Assembly: GCF_037392515.1 (NCBI RefSeq)
Contig: NC_090295.1
Coordinates: 14,217,001-14,281,000 of the forward strand
DNA from: Haliotis asinina
Taxonomy: Eukaryota; Mollusca; Gastropoda; Lepetellida; Haliotidae
Reading direction: 5' to 3'
DNA: 64,000 nucleotides
Every line of letters starts with the position of its first letter. The first letter of the stretch is position 1. Below, piece after piece: positions 47,641 through 58,305 of the stretch. The position numbers were made by a program, and so were the translations under genes. The notes under the pieces are model-generated. The model was not told the origin of the DNA and ran no database searches. It saw only the letters and a list, made by a program, of their open reading frames with translations.

Positions 47641-47815
47641 TACAGGGTGGAAGTGTAGTCTTGGGGTTGCTCATGCCAAACACATGGGTTAAATTCCCCA
47701 CATGAGCACAATGTGTGAAGCCCATTTCTGGTGTCTCTTGCCATGGTATTGCTGGAATATTGGTAAAACAGCGTGAAAGCAACATAAAAGCAGCAAAAAA
47801 CTCACGCACTCATGC
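47641..47815 (+). repeat. SINE family A copy
   Basis: 'gggttaaattccccacatga' (box B region), 'gcacaatgtgtgaagccc', 'ttgctggaatattggtaaaa', then a CA/CTCA-like tail. Box A is lost. Confidence 0.65.
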
Positions 47816-48600
47816 ACCCACAGACTCATGGGATTATGTTGTCAAGGTTTCTTCCTTGGTATGTGGTACATAATGCAAAACCTCTTCAAATATAAGTTCA
47901 GTAGAATTGAAGTGAAAATTGATTTAGCAAAAAAACATATTGCTCACCTAACATTGTACATGGCCACAATTGGAAATTGGTATCTAATATACACTGCATA
48001 ATCTGTGTTCAATTTCATTCCACTGTTTGTATGTACCTAATCATTTATTGTCATTCAGATAAAAGATTGTGAGGTTACTGCAGTTTTGCAGAAATGAATT
48101 GAAGCATTTACACTTAACAAATGTCACAACATAGACCCATTTGAAATATAATTATAGAGCTTTTAACGCAAAAAAAAAATTGGAAAAGATGAAATTTGAG
48201 GTTCACTGCTATTGTTCACATTACAAATAATGTCAGTATCAAATAAGGGGAAACAAAATGTTTTCCTAGTACACATCAGCGTTTGTATGGATTGAAAGTT
48301 GTGAACGCTGCTATTCTCCTTGCACTAGTTAGTGATTTGTACAGGCAACAAGAGGGAAGTAAATTGAGAGTGTATACAAGGTTGTTATGATAATGTATCA
48401 GGCTATATCTACATGGCCACACAATGGGCAAAGGAGGTACATCCGTGTCAAAATTCACTTCCTGGTTCATTTGGTCTTCATCACCATGGCAACTTTTTCA
48501 ACATGAACACAAAATCTTTAATGCATTATCATATCTTTTTTTCCAAAAACATTGTTCGTGCCATGAAGATATGGGTTAGAATTGTTCTGCCTGTCATAGG

Positions 48601-48771
48601 ATCTGACTAACAGAATCGGGTGTTGGGCTCGCTGACCTGGTTGACACATCATCATTTCCCAAATGTGTATCAGTGCTCATTACATTGATCACTTGATTGT
48701 TTTCTCCAGACCTGATTATTTAGCAACCATCACCATACAGCTGGAATATTGCTGATTGCAGAGTACAACAA
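48601..48771 (+). repeat. SINE family B copy, truncated
   Basis: 'gactaacagaatcgggtg', 'gctcgctgacctggttgac', 'atacagctggaatattgctg'; the head and CTCA tail are missing. Confidence 0.6.
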
Positions 48772-49087
48772 CGAACAAACTTTAATAGTTAGCATTTTAA
48801 TTTAACAGAGAGTATTTAACTGTTTTTAGTTCAGGTTTTGAGTCAGCCTTGAAGTTAAATCTTGTACATTTAACTGGACAACTCTGGCCACTTTCCATTG
48901 TCATGATAAATAGTGTCATCATGGTCAAATCATGTTTTTTTGTTTTGTTTGTTTGTTTCAGTGAATGTATGGGATAAAGCATCATCTGCTGACTTGTTTT
49001 TGTATTTATTTCCCAATACTCTAAATCATTACCTGATATTTTTGTATGTTATTGTGGACTATTGTGGTTAAAGTGTTTGCTGAAGAC

Positions 49088-49243
49088 CCGGTGCCCATTT
49101 CACAAAAGTCTCGTAAGACGAAGATCTTGTAACTTTTCTTGTAGCATTTGTACTTCCTTTGTTGTAACACAGGCAGTAAGAATGCTACGAGAAAAGTTAC
49201 AAGAACTTTAATTAGGCTTACGAGTGTTTTGAGAAACGGGCCC
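49088..49243. mobile_element. Foldback element inserted in a SINE
   Basis: The left arm 'gcccatttcacaaaagtctc' continues to 'cttgtaacttttcttgtagc'; the right arm mirrors it ('gctacgagaaaagttacaag' to 'gagaaacgggccc'). The end motif matches the foldback at 15449-15603. Confidence 0.65.
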
Positions 49244-49353
49244 CTAGATGTGATTCCCTACATGGGTGCAATATGTAAAGTCCATTTCTGGTATCTCTGT
49301 GATATTGCTGGAATATTGCTAAAAGCAGATTAAAACCACACACTCACAAACAA

Positions 49354-49475
49354 ACTCACTCACTCACTCACTCACTCACTCACTCACTCACTCACTCACT
49401 CACTCACTCACTCACTCACTCACTCACTCACTCACTCACTCACTCACTCACTCACTCACTCACTCACTCACTCAT
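49354..49475. repeat. ACTC tetranucleotide microsatellite
   Basis: About 29 nearly perfect ACTC units directly continue the CTCACT tail of the SINE before it. Confidence 0.97.
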
Positions 49476-51998
49476 TGCTTCACTGCTGCAAATACAAACC
49501 CTTCATAATAAACGTTGGACACCACCAGAACTCATGAATGTGTTTTACTGCATCATGAAAGTCTTGAGTCTGCCTGTAATAATTTTAGAAAATATGGTAA
49601 CATTCTCATTATATCTAAGTGAGGAACACAGCTTGCTGTCCTTGCATATTTACGAGATGCATGTTGAGAATTAGCCTTGAAACTGTGATGTAATCCCTCT
49701 TCAAGTAAAATGTGTGCTAGCCTAAGTGTGATATTGTAATAACTGTTTATGTGCTGTGATCACTGGTGGCAGTATTATATCCTGTATGGTGTTGGAGGTG
49801 GCAGTCTTCAGCATGTTTAACACTACTCTGTCTAGTGTAATATTGTAGTGGCCATTAGTGGTGTGCTGATCGAAAATAATCTAATCTGTCGAAAGAAGAA
49901 TGAAACATATTTATCAATTGTAAGAAACAATATTTTTCATTAATCATAATTTTGATAAATATTCATGAACAAACATGCAAACTAAAGCAATGTGAGTTGT
50001 ATTCATTCTTTGTATTCCTCACTAAAGTAAATGTTACTGTCACCCGTTCTATAGATAGATGCAGTTAACATAAGGAGGATTATCACCCATGAGAGTGAAC
50101 ATATTTGGTTTGTGAAGTTTGATTCAATGCCCTAGGGCAAAACTTTGTTTGGTGATGTGACGTCATGAACAATGCCATGATGTCAAGTTTCTTCTGTGAC
50201 GTTGGGTTCTACATGTGGAGACAGTGGGTAGTCAGCCCATGTTTGAAAGTAGATTTGGGTGTATTTTCCTCAAATTAACGACTTCAGTAATAAACAGAAT
50301 AATATTTTCGTGCCCATAACATACTATGTTTACAGCACTCGTGCCTAAATATAGGTATATCCTTCACTCTTGCTCAGGAAATACCAACATTTACAAATTC
50401 ATGCCATAGACATAGACATAGTATGACAAGGGTACTCACATAACATCCTCTGTGTACATAGCATAATTACATAAACATTAATTAGAAAAATATTGGGGAA
50501 AACCTATAAAATTGTGATTATATTTAAATGGTATATATTCCAATTATAGTGGATAATCTTTCACCATAAGTCCTCCGATAATCAATAGTGGATCTGGTTT
50601 CTGATTCCCAACTCGAGTGGCCATATTGATGTCACTTGTGATCCAGTGGTGGTCTTCAATTAGACTGTACCATTCTGAATGTGCGTCACAACAAACCTCA
50701 ATCTTAGTATAGCAATATCAGCAACCTGTCAGCCATTCCCACTGAGTATAATCAAGTTTGACAAAAATTCTAAATTTAAAAGTATCTGACACAGTAAAGA
50801 AAGCCATCAAAAGTCTTCATTTCCAATAGTTTTGCAGTTTTGGTTGTGAGTTATCTGAGTTAAAATTGTGAAGGAATAGCAGGTGCTGTAAATCTTGAAA
50901 TTAATGTTTCCAAATTAATGTACTTCAGTATTGCAGAGAGGACTGGACGAAAATAATGTTGTACAGGGACATGACTAGATACAAATGTAACTTTCCCCCA
51001 GCCGTAAAGTAACTGGGTGTGAAGATAAAATGACTTCTTATATATTTAAGCCTTACATTGGTCCATCTTTACATTAGTCCTTTCAGACAGTGGATAGCAG
51101 TGCCTATGAAAGTACTTCTTTAAGGAACTGTTGAGACCCTCATAAAACAACATTGCATTGATTTGAATGTGGAAAAGGTGTAAACCAACTTGAATATGTT
51201 GAAGAAATACAAAAAGACAAAGGCTGTATAAAAGAGAATAAAGCTAGACTGATTTGATTTCTTGTATTATGGATCTGCTGGTCTTATTTTTTCAAGAATA
51301 ACTGAAGAAAAAAATGAAAAAGGAATTTTTCCCCGCTCAAAACATAAAACCCTAATGTTTTTATCAGGGAGAAATTTATATTTTTTTAGATTGTATTTTG
51401 TTCCACATACACTTCATGAGTTGCCAAAAGTACAATACTTTTAATATTAGGAGGAATATTAATTTGACTGGTGATTTTATTGTTATTTTATTTCCCTCAT
51501 GCCTTTAGGCATTCTGAGGTCAAAAATCCATAAAACACAAAATAAAATTGATCTTGCCTAAGTATGATGAAAGCCTATCCATGCACACTGGGACATGTCC
51601 TCCTCTGTCACCAAGAATAAGGAAAGTGTATGGGATTGCTTGAGTGCTCAGTGATGCTTAGTTTGACATGAGTGAGCAGAACTTTTGACCACATCAATCA
51701 CACCCCAGTGGATGTCCATTGTGTAGTTTCAAGTGTTTGAATGACATACAAGTCCCTACATGTTAAAACTGCTCCTCATTAAACAGTGAGGCAGATGTAA
51801 AAGGTGTTACCAAGTTAAGTCCTTTGTAATAATAACTCCAAAGTTTGTTTAAGCAAGCAAAGTCCATTCCAAGTTTTTGCATACAATTTCAAACAAGATT
51901 TTTCTTAATTTGTGACTCTAACTAATTTTGGATTGGAATAAGGGGTTATTATAGGCTCACAGAAAATGAAATGCAAGCCCAAGTTATATGGAGGATGG

Positions 51999-52163
51999 GA
52001 CAGTGGGGTAGCCGAGTAGTTAAAGCATTCACTCACCAAGCGGAAGACATGGGTTTGAATCCACTCATGGGTACAGTATTTGAAGCACATTTCTGATGTC
52101 CACTGTTGTGATATTGCTGAAATATTGCTAAAAGTAGCGTAAAACCATACTCACTCACTCACT
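51999..52163 (+). repeat. SINE family A, full-length copy
   Basis: 'tagccgagtagttaaagc' (box A), 'gggtttgaatccactcatgg' (box B and downstream), 'gatattgctgaaatattgct', CTCACTCACTCACTT. Confidence 0.78.
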
Positions 52164-52219
52164 TATATGGAGGATGACCCAGACTGTGTTCAAGGTAGAT
52201 AAAGTGTAATGTTGTAGTG

Positions 52220-52300
52220 AGAGATTAAATTTAGTTTTATGCGGCTTTTAACAATATTCCACCAATATAACAGTGGCTGATACCAGAAATGTGTGTAGTG
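52220..52300 (-). repeat. SINE family A, reverse 3' fragment
   Basis: On the minus strand: 'catttctggtatcagccac', 'ttggtggaatattgtt', 'gccgcataaaactaaattta'. Confidence 0.6.
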
Positions 52301-53635
52301 TCTGTATAACCAGTAAACAGGAAATTACACAATCGCGCACCCCCCCTGGTGTCCACCAGACAACAGTGTAAACTGTCCGCAAACTCATTAGATATACACA
52401 CCCTGAAGTAACATGCTGTATTGCATCACACCTGTTGTAGGTCTCCTCCTGTATATTCAGTGATACCCAGCTACAGTCATTAACTATGCCTGGCCGCATT
52501 CGGCCTATTCTTCACTCCAGTGTCATGTGTGTGATACAATAAATTGCGTAATCTAACTGAAAGTAATTTGTGTTGCATCCGGCCCAAAAGATGAGTCACA
52601 AGCACAATTCGCCGCACTGATGTATTTGAAATATGTACCTGTGTTTCATAACCATAGCTGTACTACATACATCTAAAACATTCATTGAAAGGTTCATACA
52701 TTTTCGTTTTTATAACAAATAATGCAATGCTCCCTGGAATGTGCATGTTCCTTCATTCTGCTGACCCCAGGCGGAAACGGGCATTTGGCCGTTCCCAGTC
52801 CAACGCAGCATGCAGGACTATACACAGGGCTGGTTGTCTTCCACTGGCCATGCTGTCTTCCAGGAACGAAAACCTTTTCTGTTTCAAGCATATACATAGA
52901 ATATATTTAAACAAAAAAGTCCCAGTTTTTACCCGAAGTAGATCTGGTATTGTGTGTTGTTAGTTTTGTTGTAGAAAAGGTATGTATGCAAATACGTATG
53001 TATTCGATCTGATATGAAGTTACCTGTATGTGTACAGGGTAAGTGAAACAACACATTCTTACCTTAATATACTGTGCACACTGAAGGGGATGGAGGAATA
53101 GTGTCTTCCAGGATGAGGGATGTTAAGCAAATCGCCGACATGATACACAATTCTTCAGAAAATGATGATTTGTAGAGGTAACATAAGCTTACTGAATGCA
53201 TAATGTATCCACCAAGTCTTTTAGAGTTTGATCGAAAGAGGGGGTGAAAGATATTACAACCTGCAGGGGACGTTAAGGTCGCTTATTTAAATTTGTATTT
53301 TCGTACTTTTTTCATTTAGAAATTTGTCACGAATTGTGATTTCATTTTTTAAATGCCTTTATCAAATCATGTCAATTTCCGAAGGAATAAATTAGGTTAA
53401 ACCTACTTATATGCATTTTTATTATCAACAAGTCATCATTCGCAAGCTGGATCGTACAGAGAAACACCATCCCCAACTTGCAATAAGCAAACACGAGAGC
53501 AGTGAGCGGCTTGAGCGGCTCTCCAGAAACCTTATAACAGTTAGCGTCTAATTAGTTTGTTTTCTTCCCAGCTTCTGTCATTTTACACACTGCACAACTA
53601 ATCACGGCGGTCTTAAAAGAAACATCCAATTTTTA

Positions 53636-53811
53636 ACTTACCTTACCATAGGTCTTATGCATATTACCTCTAGCTTCGCTAAACGAGATCAGACAGTCGT
53701 TGATTCGCCATCCCCTCGATGGCTACCTCATGTAATCTACGAATGTAGTCACGGAAGTGACGTGATCTCTCCACTCGCGCGAGAGCGCAGAATCCAAAAT
53801 TCACTTTTACC
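53636..53811 (+). repeat. DIRS left inverted terminal repeat (176 bp)
   Basis: It starts 'acttaccttaccataggtc' and ends 'aattcacttttacc', and is the reverse complement of 59726-59901 with no difference that I can see. The eight bases before it, from 53628, belong to the element and are matched only by the internal complementary region. Confidence 0.95.
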
Positions 53812-54284
53812 TTTAGCGTTCGTGCGAACGGACGTGTTGGTTTGCAGTTTTTTTTTTTTCCTACTGTGTGTAGTTTCAATAAAGTTGCTACTCCTTGGTA
53901 GGTATGGTTTGTATCCCCTCATTATGTATCAAAGTCAAGTCATACAAGCATTTAATGTGCTTACCTTGCTACCTCGTGTTGTTCTTTTCTCACTCAGGCT
54001 TGGCTTGGCCATGTCGGAGGTGAGAACGACATGGCGTCCATGAGGGTAGTTCATCTTGTTGGTGGTTTGCCCGTCATGTTTCTGCCCATGCTTGGTCATT
54101 TTCACTTGTGTTTTCGGTATTTAGCATACTTTTTTCTGCCATGAATTTCAGCGTAGCGAAGGCAGCCATTGTGGTTGTTATTTTTCGCTGCCCCGCACTT
54201 ACGGGTGTGCCTATTTTTTACGTAGGGGTGCAACTACTTTCTACATTTTTATGTAGGGGGTTTTCCTCCTAGTATTGTATTAAC
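53812..54284 (+). other. DIRS 5' leader
   Basis: Non-coding leader of 473 bp between the left repeat and the gag start. It holds a T-run and an AATAAA at about 53878. Promoter elements are probably here or in the repeat, but I see no defined box. Confidence 0.6.
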
Positions 54285-56360
54285 ATGTCGTCAAGTCGTG
54301 GTTTCTTGTCTGTTACAGTTCTGTGTATGACTCGACACTATTGTACTGTCTGCAAGGGGCAGAAATCAGCCAAGGACCCACATCCCTGGTGTCCGGATTG
54401 TGCGTCCGCTGTTTGTTCCATCGATAGTCGGTGCCTACACTGTCAAGCGTTATCTCTCACCGATTTCAAGACCTTTTTGGCGGTTCGGAGGAAACGTTTT
54501 ACGCAACGTAAGAGAAGAATGTCGTCGCCAGCGTCTTCCTTGGGATCCTTACCTGACGACCAAGATCTACCACCGCCTTCAATACCACTATCAACGCCGA
54601 GTGTGGAGCGCTCATCTATTACGCCGGCGCGCTCCTCTCCAGAGCCTACGCGTTCGGACGCCTTTGTAGATTTATCTCACCCGGATGCCTTATCCCATCC
54701 TGAAGTTCAGAGGCTTCTGCGATCTCTCTTGACGCCGGGCGCTGCTGTACTCCCTACCTCGGTATCTACACCTTTACCAACGACAGCGCCTAGACTTACG
54801 CCAGCGCCGTTGCCTGTACCAGCGCCTCTGCCTGTCCCGGCGCCACTGCCTGTCCCGGCGCCTTTGTTTACATCAGCACCGGTGTTTTCGTCAGCGCTTA
54901 TTCCGACGCCAGCGCCTATTCCGACGCCAGCGCCTGTACCAACGCCAGCGCCAATATTGTTGCCGGACCCTGCTCCTATAACTACGTCTTATCGGATCCC
55001 CAGAGTGTCTCATACGCTGACTAAAGAAGAAATGTTACAGCGCCAGCTGGATGAAGAGCGCGCTCGTCGTTTAGAGGCTGAGCGCTCCCGGCGCAGATCT
55101 CGTTCTAGGTCCCCGAAGGGTCGGCGCTCTCGTTCTCCACACCGTAGCAGGCGCCGGCGCTCCCGGTCGGTTTCCCGCTCTCCAAGGCGCTCCTTAGAGG
55201 AAGACTCACGTACCAGAAGTAGACGTAGAGTGCGATCTCGGTCAAGATCACCACGACGTCTCTCTAGATCCCAGCGTTCGCGATCGCCGGAACCACTGCG
55301 GACTTCCGGCAAAGAATTTAACACTAAGAACTCTGCTTCCAACTCGAGTCAGCGACGAGAATCAACCTCTATTTCCTGGGAGGAACACGAGGAACAGTTC
55401 TTTTGCCCAGACTATGAGGAGGAACCTGGCAATGTTGGTGATAGTGATGGCACCTATCTTCCCTTAACTGCTGTCTTTGAGTGGATTGCCGACAGATTAC
55501 CGGACTGTCCTTCCCCTTCTTCGGATTCAAACAACCCGGCGTCGATTCACTTGACTCCTGAGTTACTTATTCCACCACACCCTATGGTGGCGGATGCGAT
55601 TACTTTGTTAGACTCGGACTTTGCGAAGTTATCCTTAAATCCGACCATCAAAGCGTCGAAGTCTAAGAAATCAGATTATAAAGTGCACAGTCTGGATTTT
55701 GCCGACAACGGGGCGGCGCTAGACGATTCAATTAAGAGGTTGTCAAGTTCAACTCCATCATCTTACAGAGTTCAGGATTCAAAGTTAGCAGCTGTTGATA
55801 CTGAACTGAAACGTATGCTTAAACCTATCTCGGCGCTTGCGTCAGCCACCTCCGCTGCAGCCTTGGATTTGTCAGAGGATAATGCCTCGAGGGTGGATCA
55901 TTTAACTACCATTTTTGCTTGGCAAGGCAGAGTACTCCATGACCTACTTGGACACTTACGTGCGGCGCTAGCCATGACTACTACTATGCGCCGATCTGGA
56001 TTTTTAGATGCTTGTTCTTGGCAAGAGGAATTTAAACGTCAACTTCTTCGTGCACCATTTACGTCTAAGTTCCTCTTTGATGAAAAGATACCGTCGGTGT
56101 ATAAACAACATGCCGAACTTACTAACACGGAAGTGGCGCTGTCAACTTTCGAGGCCTTGGGCTCTGCATTTCGTGGCCGAGCCAGGGGTAATGCCAAGAA
56201 AAGATATGTACCCAGGAGAGAGTCGATCCGTTCCTCGTTTGGGAGGGGACGAGGTCGTACCAAAGACTCAGATGTCCAGCGCAAGCCTCAAGAACGTGGC
56301 AGGGATGCCCCAGCTACGTCCGGTCGAGGTAGGGGCAAGCGTCCCTACTCCGGCCGCTGA
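54285..56360 (+). CDS. DIRS Gag-like protein with RS domain
   Basis: 691 codons. Residues 14-53 form a Cys-rich knuckle (Cys 14, 20, 23, 36, 39, 44, 50, 53; pairs 'CTVC', 'CPDC' and 'CLHC') that may bind zinc. Then comes a Pro/Ala stretch of repeated 'PAPLPV' and 'PTPAP' (about 160-230), a long Arg-Ser domain (about 260-345, steps such as 'RRSRSRSPKGRRSRSP'), a less repetitive middle and an Arg/Gly-rich end ('GRARGNAKK', 'FGRGRGRTK', 'SGRGRGKRP'). Position and basic RNA-binding character identify the structural (Gag) gene of a DIRS element, which coats the RNA; RS domains in cellular proteins direct nuclear-speckle location, so nuclear targeting is possible (inference). The first ATG is used; nearby ATGs at codon 15 and later exist. 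It ends with TGA four bases before the next ATG. Confidence 0.88.
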   Translation: MSSSRGFLSVTVLCMTRHYCTVCKGQKSAKDPHPWCPDCASAVCSIDSRCLHCQALSLTDFKTFLAVRRKRFTQRKRRMSSPASSLGSLPDDQDLPPPSIPLSTPSVERSSITPARSSPEPTRSDAFVDLSHPDALSHPEVQRLLRSLLTPGAAVLPTSVSTPLPTTAPRLTPAPLPVPAPLPVPAPLPVPAPLFTSAPVFSSALIPTPAPIPTPAPVPTPAPILLPDPAPITTSYRIPRVSHTLTKEEMLQRQLDEERARRLEAERSRRRSRSRSPKGRRSRSPHRSRRRRSRSVSRSPRRSLEEDSRTRSRRRVRSRSRSPRRLSRSQRSRSPEPLRTSGKEFNTKNSASNSSQRRESTSISWEEHEEQFFCPDYEEEPGNVGDSDGTYLPLTAVFEWIADRLPDCPSPSSDSNNPASIHLTPELLIPPHPMVADAITLLDSDFAKLSLNPTIKASKSKKSDYKVHSLDFADNGAALDDSIKRLSSSTPSSYRVQDSKLAAVDTELKRMLKPISALASATSAAALDLSEDNASRVDHLTTIFAWQGRVLHDLLGHLRAALAMTTTMRRSGFLDACSWQEEFKRQLLRAPFTSKFLFDEKIPSVYKQHAELTNTEVALSTFEALGSAFRGRARGNAKKRYVPRRESIRSSFGRGRGRTKDSDVQRKPQERGRDAPATSGRGRGKRPYSGR

Positions 56361-56364
56361 AGCC

Positions 56365-58305
56365 ATGGACTACTACGACTGGGACCTCCCACCCCCAGTC
56401 GTACCAGTTCATCCGACCCCTGTAGGTGGGAGACTAGGGATCTTCTGGGCCAACTGGACATTCCTGGAAGACCCGTTTGTTTGCAAGATCCTGAGAGCCG
56501 GCTACAAGCTACCACTAGCCAGAGCTCCGCCGTTGACTACCACTCCCCTGTCACGAGGGTACTCAATAGATCAACAGGTACTTATCCTAGAAAACATCAA
56601 CATTTTATTAACAAAACATGCTATAGAGATAGTGTCAGAACCCCATCTCTCCCCGGGGTTCTATTCACCCATCTTCCTGATACCCAAGAAAGGTTCCACC
56701 AAAATGCGGATGATTCACAACATGGCGACTTTCAACAACCTGTATTTAGCCGAGCCCCCGCATTTCCGAATGACATCACTGGATCAGATCCGAGCCAAAT
56801 TGTCACCCGGAGCTTGGATGGCCAGCCTAGATTTACAGGATGCTTACCTGCACGTTCCTGTATTCCCACGCCACAGGAAGTTCCTGCGTTTCATATTCAA
56901 CGGAGTACACTACCAGTGGCGAGTGCTGCCGTTTGGAATTTCTACGGCCCCGTGGCTTTTCACTCGGGTCACACTGCCTGTCACCCGGTTTCTGCACCTC
57001 CGGGGGATAGACTTCGATCCTTACATCGACGATTGTTTTCTAAATCACTGCAATCCTCAGTTGCTACGCAAACAACTGGACTTCTCCACACGCCTACTTC
57101 AACAGTTGGGATGGATTATCAATTTCGAGAAGTCGCAACTGAAACCAACGCAGGAGTTAACGTTCATTGGGGGGTTGTTCCTGACTCGGCTCAATCTAGT
57201 CAGGGTCCCTCCCGATCGATGGCAGAAGATTGTCGCCTTTACGGATCGAGCTCTGTCCCTACCTCTCACCCTCAGAGAATGGCAGTCTCTGTTGGGCTTG
57301 TTGACGTCGGCGCAGGACCTCACCCTCAGAGGACGGCTTATGCTGCGCCCACTACAGAGGTTCCTATTACCATTCATTCGAGAGAACGACCTCCAGTCGT
57401 CATTTCTTCTACCCCCGCACCTGCATCAGTACCTCAGGTGGTGGACGGTAGAGTGGAACGTCTGCGCCGGTGTTTATTTGACAAACTTCAACCACGACCA
57501 CGAATTGTTTGTAGACGCATCCCTCTTGGGATGGGGTGCTCATTTGAACGGCCAGACAACCTCAGGGCTGTGGTCAGACGCCGAAAAGGAGTGGCATATC
57601 AACAGCCTGGAGATGCAAGCAGTCATCCTAGCGGTTCGCCACTGGCTACCGGTCCTAACAGACTCCAGACTCCTGGTAGCGTCCGACAATTCCACGGTCG
57701 TGTGGGTGATTCACAATCAGGGTACAACCAGGTCCAAACAACTTCTGGACCAGATGTTCCTGTTAGCGGATCTGGTAGACAGCAACGGCATCGTGATCGC
57801 GGCTCGTCACATTCCCGGCTGCAAAAACATTCTGGCAGACGCCCTGTCGCGCCCCGGCAAACCATCCCCGACGGAGTGGATGCTTCATCCGGATGCATTT
57901 CGCCAGATTTGCTGGCAACTCGGGAGACCACTGGTAGATCTTTTTGCCACCAGTTTCAATCACCAGTTACCAACGTACGTATCTCCCGTGCCGGATCCAC
58001 AGGCGTGGGCAGTCGACGCGATGTCTCTATCATGGGAAGGACTGGACGCATATGCGTTCCCTCCTCCAATTCTTCTCTCGGATGTAATCGCCAGGATCAG
58101 ACTGACGCAGAACCTCCGACTGCTTTTGGTCGCACCTTGGTGGCCAGCCAGATCGTGGTTTCCCGATCTTCGACGGCTCGCCAGCGGAGACCCTTACAAA
58201 CTTCCAGAGTGGTTGCATCTGCTTCGACATCCACACAGTCGACAGCTGCATCCGGATCCACGGCGATTCCATCTTCACGCATGGGTCATCTGCAGAGAGC
58301 ATTAA
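56365..58305 (+). CDS. DIRS reverse transcriptase / RNase H
   Basis: 646 codons from ATG 56365, chosen because it lies four bases after the Gag stop in a strong context (GCCATGG); the same frame is open back to 56008 inside gag. Reverse transcriptase: 'FYSPIFLIPKK' (about 95-105), catalytic Asp in 'SLDLQDAYLHVPV' (about 153-165), 'LPFGISTAPW', and the YIDD active site (220-223). RNase H: 'LFVDASLLGWG' (Asp 384), 'SLEMQAVILAV', 'VASDNSTVVWV' and 'HIPGCKNILADALSR' (about 482-496). A conserved tail follows ('LVDLFATSFNHQLP', 'LSWEGLDAYAFPP', 'VAPWWPARSWFPDL'), where some DIRS families are said to carry a methyltransferase-like domain; I see no clear catalytic motif for one. The protein copies the element RNA to DNA. 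The frame is intact. Confidence 0.93.
   Translation: MDYYDWDLPPPVVPVHPTPVGGRLGIFWANWTFLEDPFVCKILRAGYKLPLARAPPLTTTPLSRGYSIDQQVLILENINILLTKHAIEIVSEPHLSPGFYSPIFLIPKKGSTKMRMIHNMATFNNLYLAEPPHFRMTSLDQIRAKLSPGAWMASLDLQDAYLHVPVFPRHRKFLRFIFNGVHYQWRVLPFGISTAPWLFTRVTLPVTRFLHLRGIDFDPYIDDCFLNHCNPQLLRKQLDFSTRLLQQLGWIINFEKSQLKPTQELTFIGGLFLTRLNLVRVPPDRWQKIVAFTDRALSLPLTLREWQSLLGLLTSAQDLTLRGRLMLRPLQRFLLPFIRENDLQSSFLLPPHLHQYLRWWTVEWNVCAGVYLTNFNHDHELFVDASLLGWGAHLNGQTTSGLWSDAEKEWHINSLEMQAVILAVRHWLPVLTDSRLLVASDNSTVVWVIHNQGTTRSKQLLDQMFLLADLVDSNGIVIAARHIPGCKNILADALSRPGKPSPTEWMLHPDAFRQICWQLGRPLVDLFATSFNHQLPTYVSPVPDPQAWAVDAMSLSWEGLDAYAFPPPILLSDVIARIRLTQNLRLLLVAPWWPARSWFPDLRRLASGDPYKLPEWLHLLRHPHSRQLHPDPRRFHLHAWVICREH

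Larger units (their letters stand above)
49060..49475 (+). repeat. SINE family A copy split by a foldback, with expanded tail
   Basis: The head fragment 'ttgtggttaaagtgtttgct' (about 49060-49087) and the body 'gtgattccctacatgggtg' to 'gatattgctggaatattgct' (from about 49250) are one SINE interrupted by a 156-bp foldback. The tail has grown into an ACTC microsatellite. Confidence 0.7.

Noticed and set aside
57099..58302. Minus-strand open frames over the DIRS RT/RNase H gene
   Set aside because: Antisense shadows of a clearly identified coding region with no motifs of their own.
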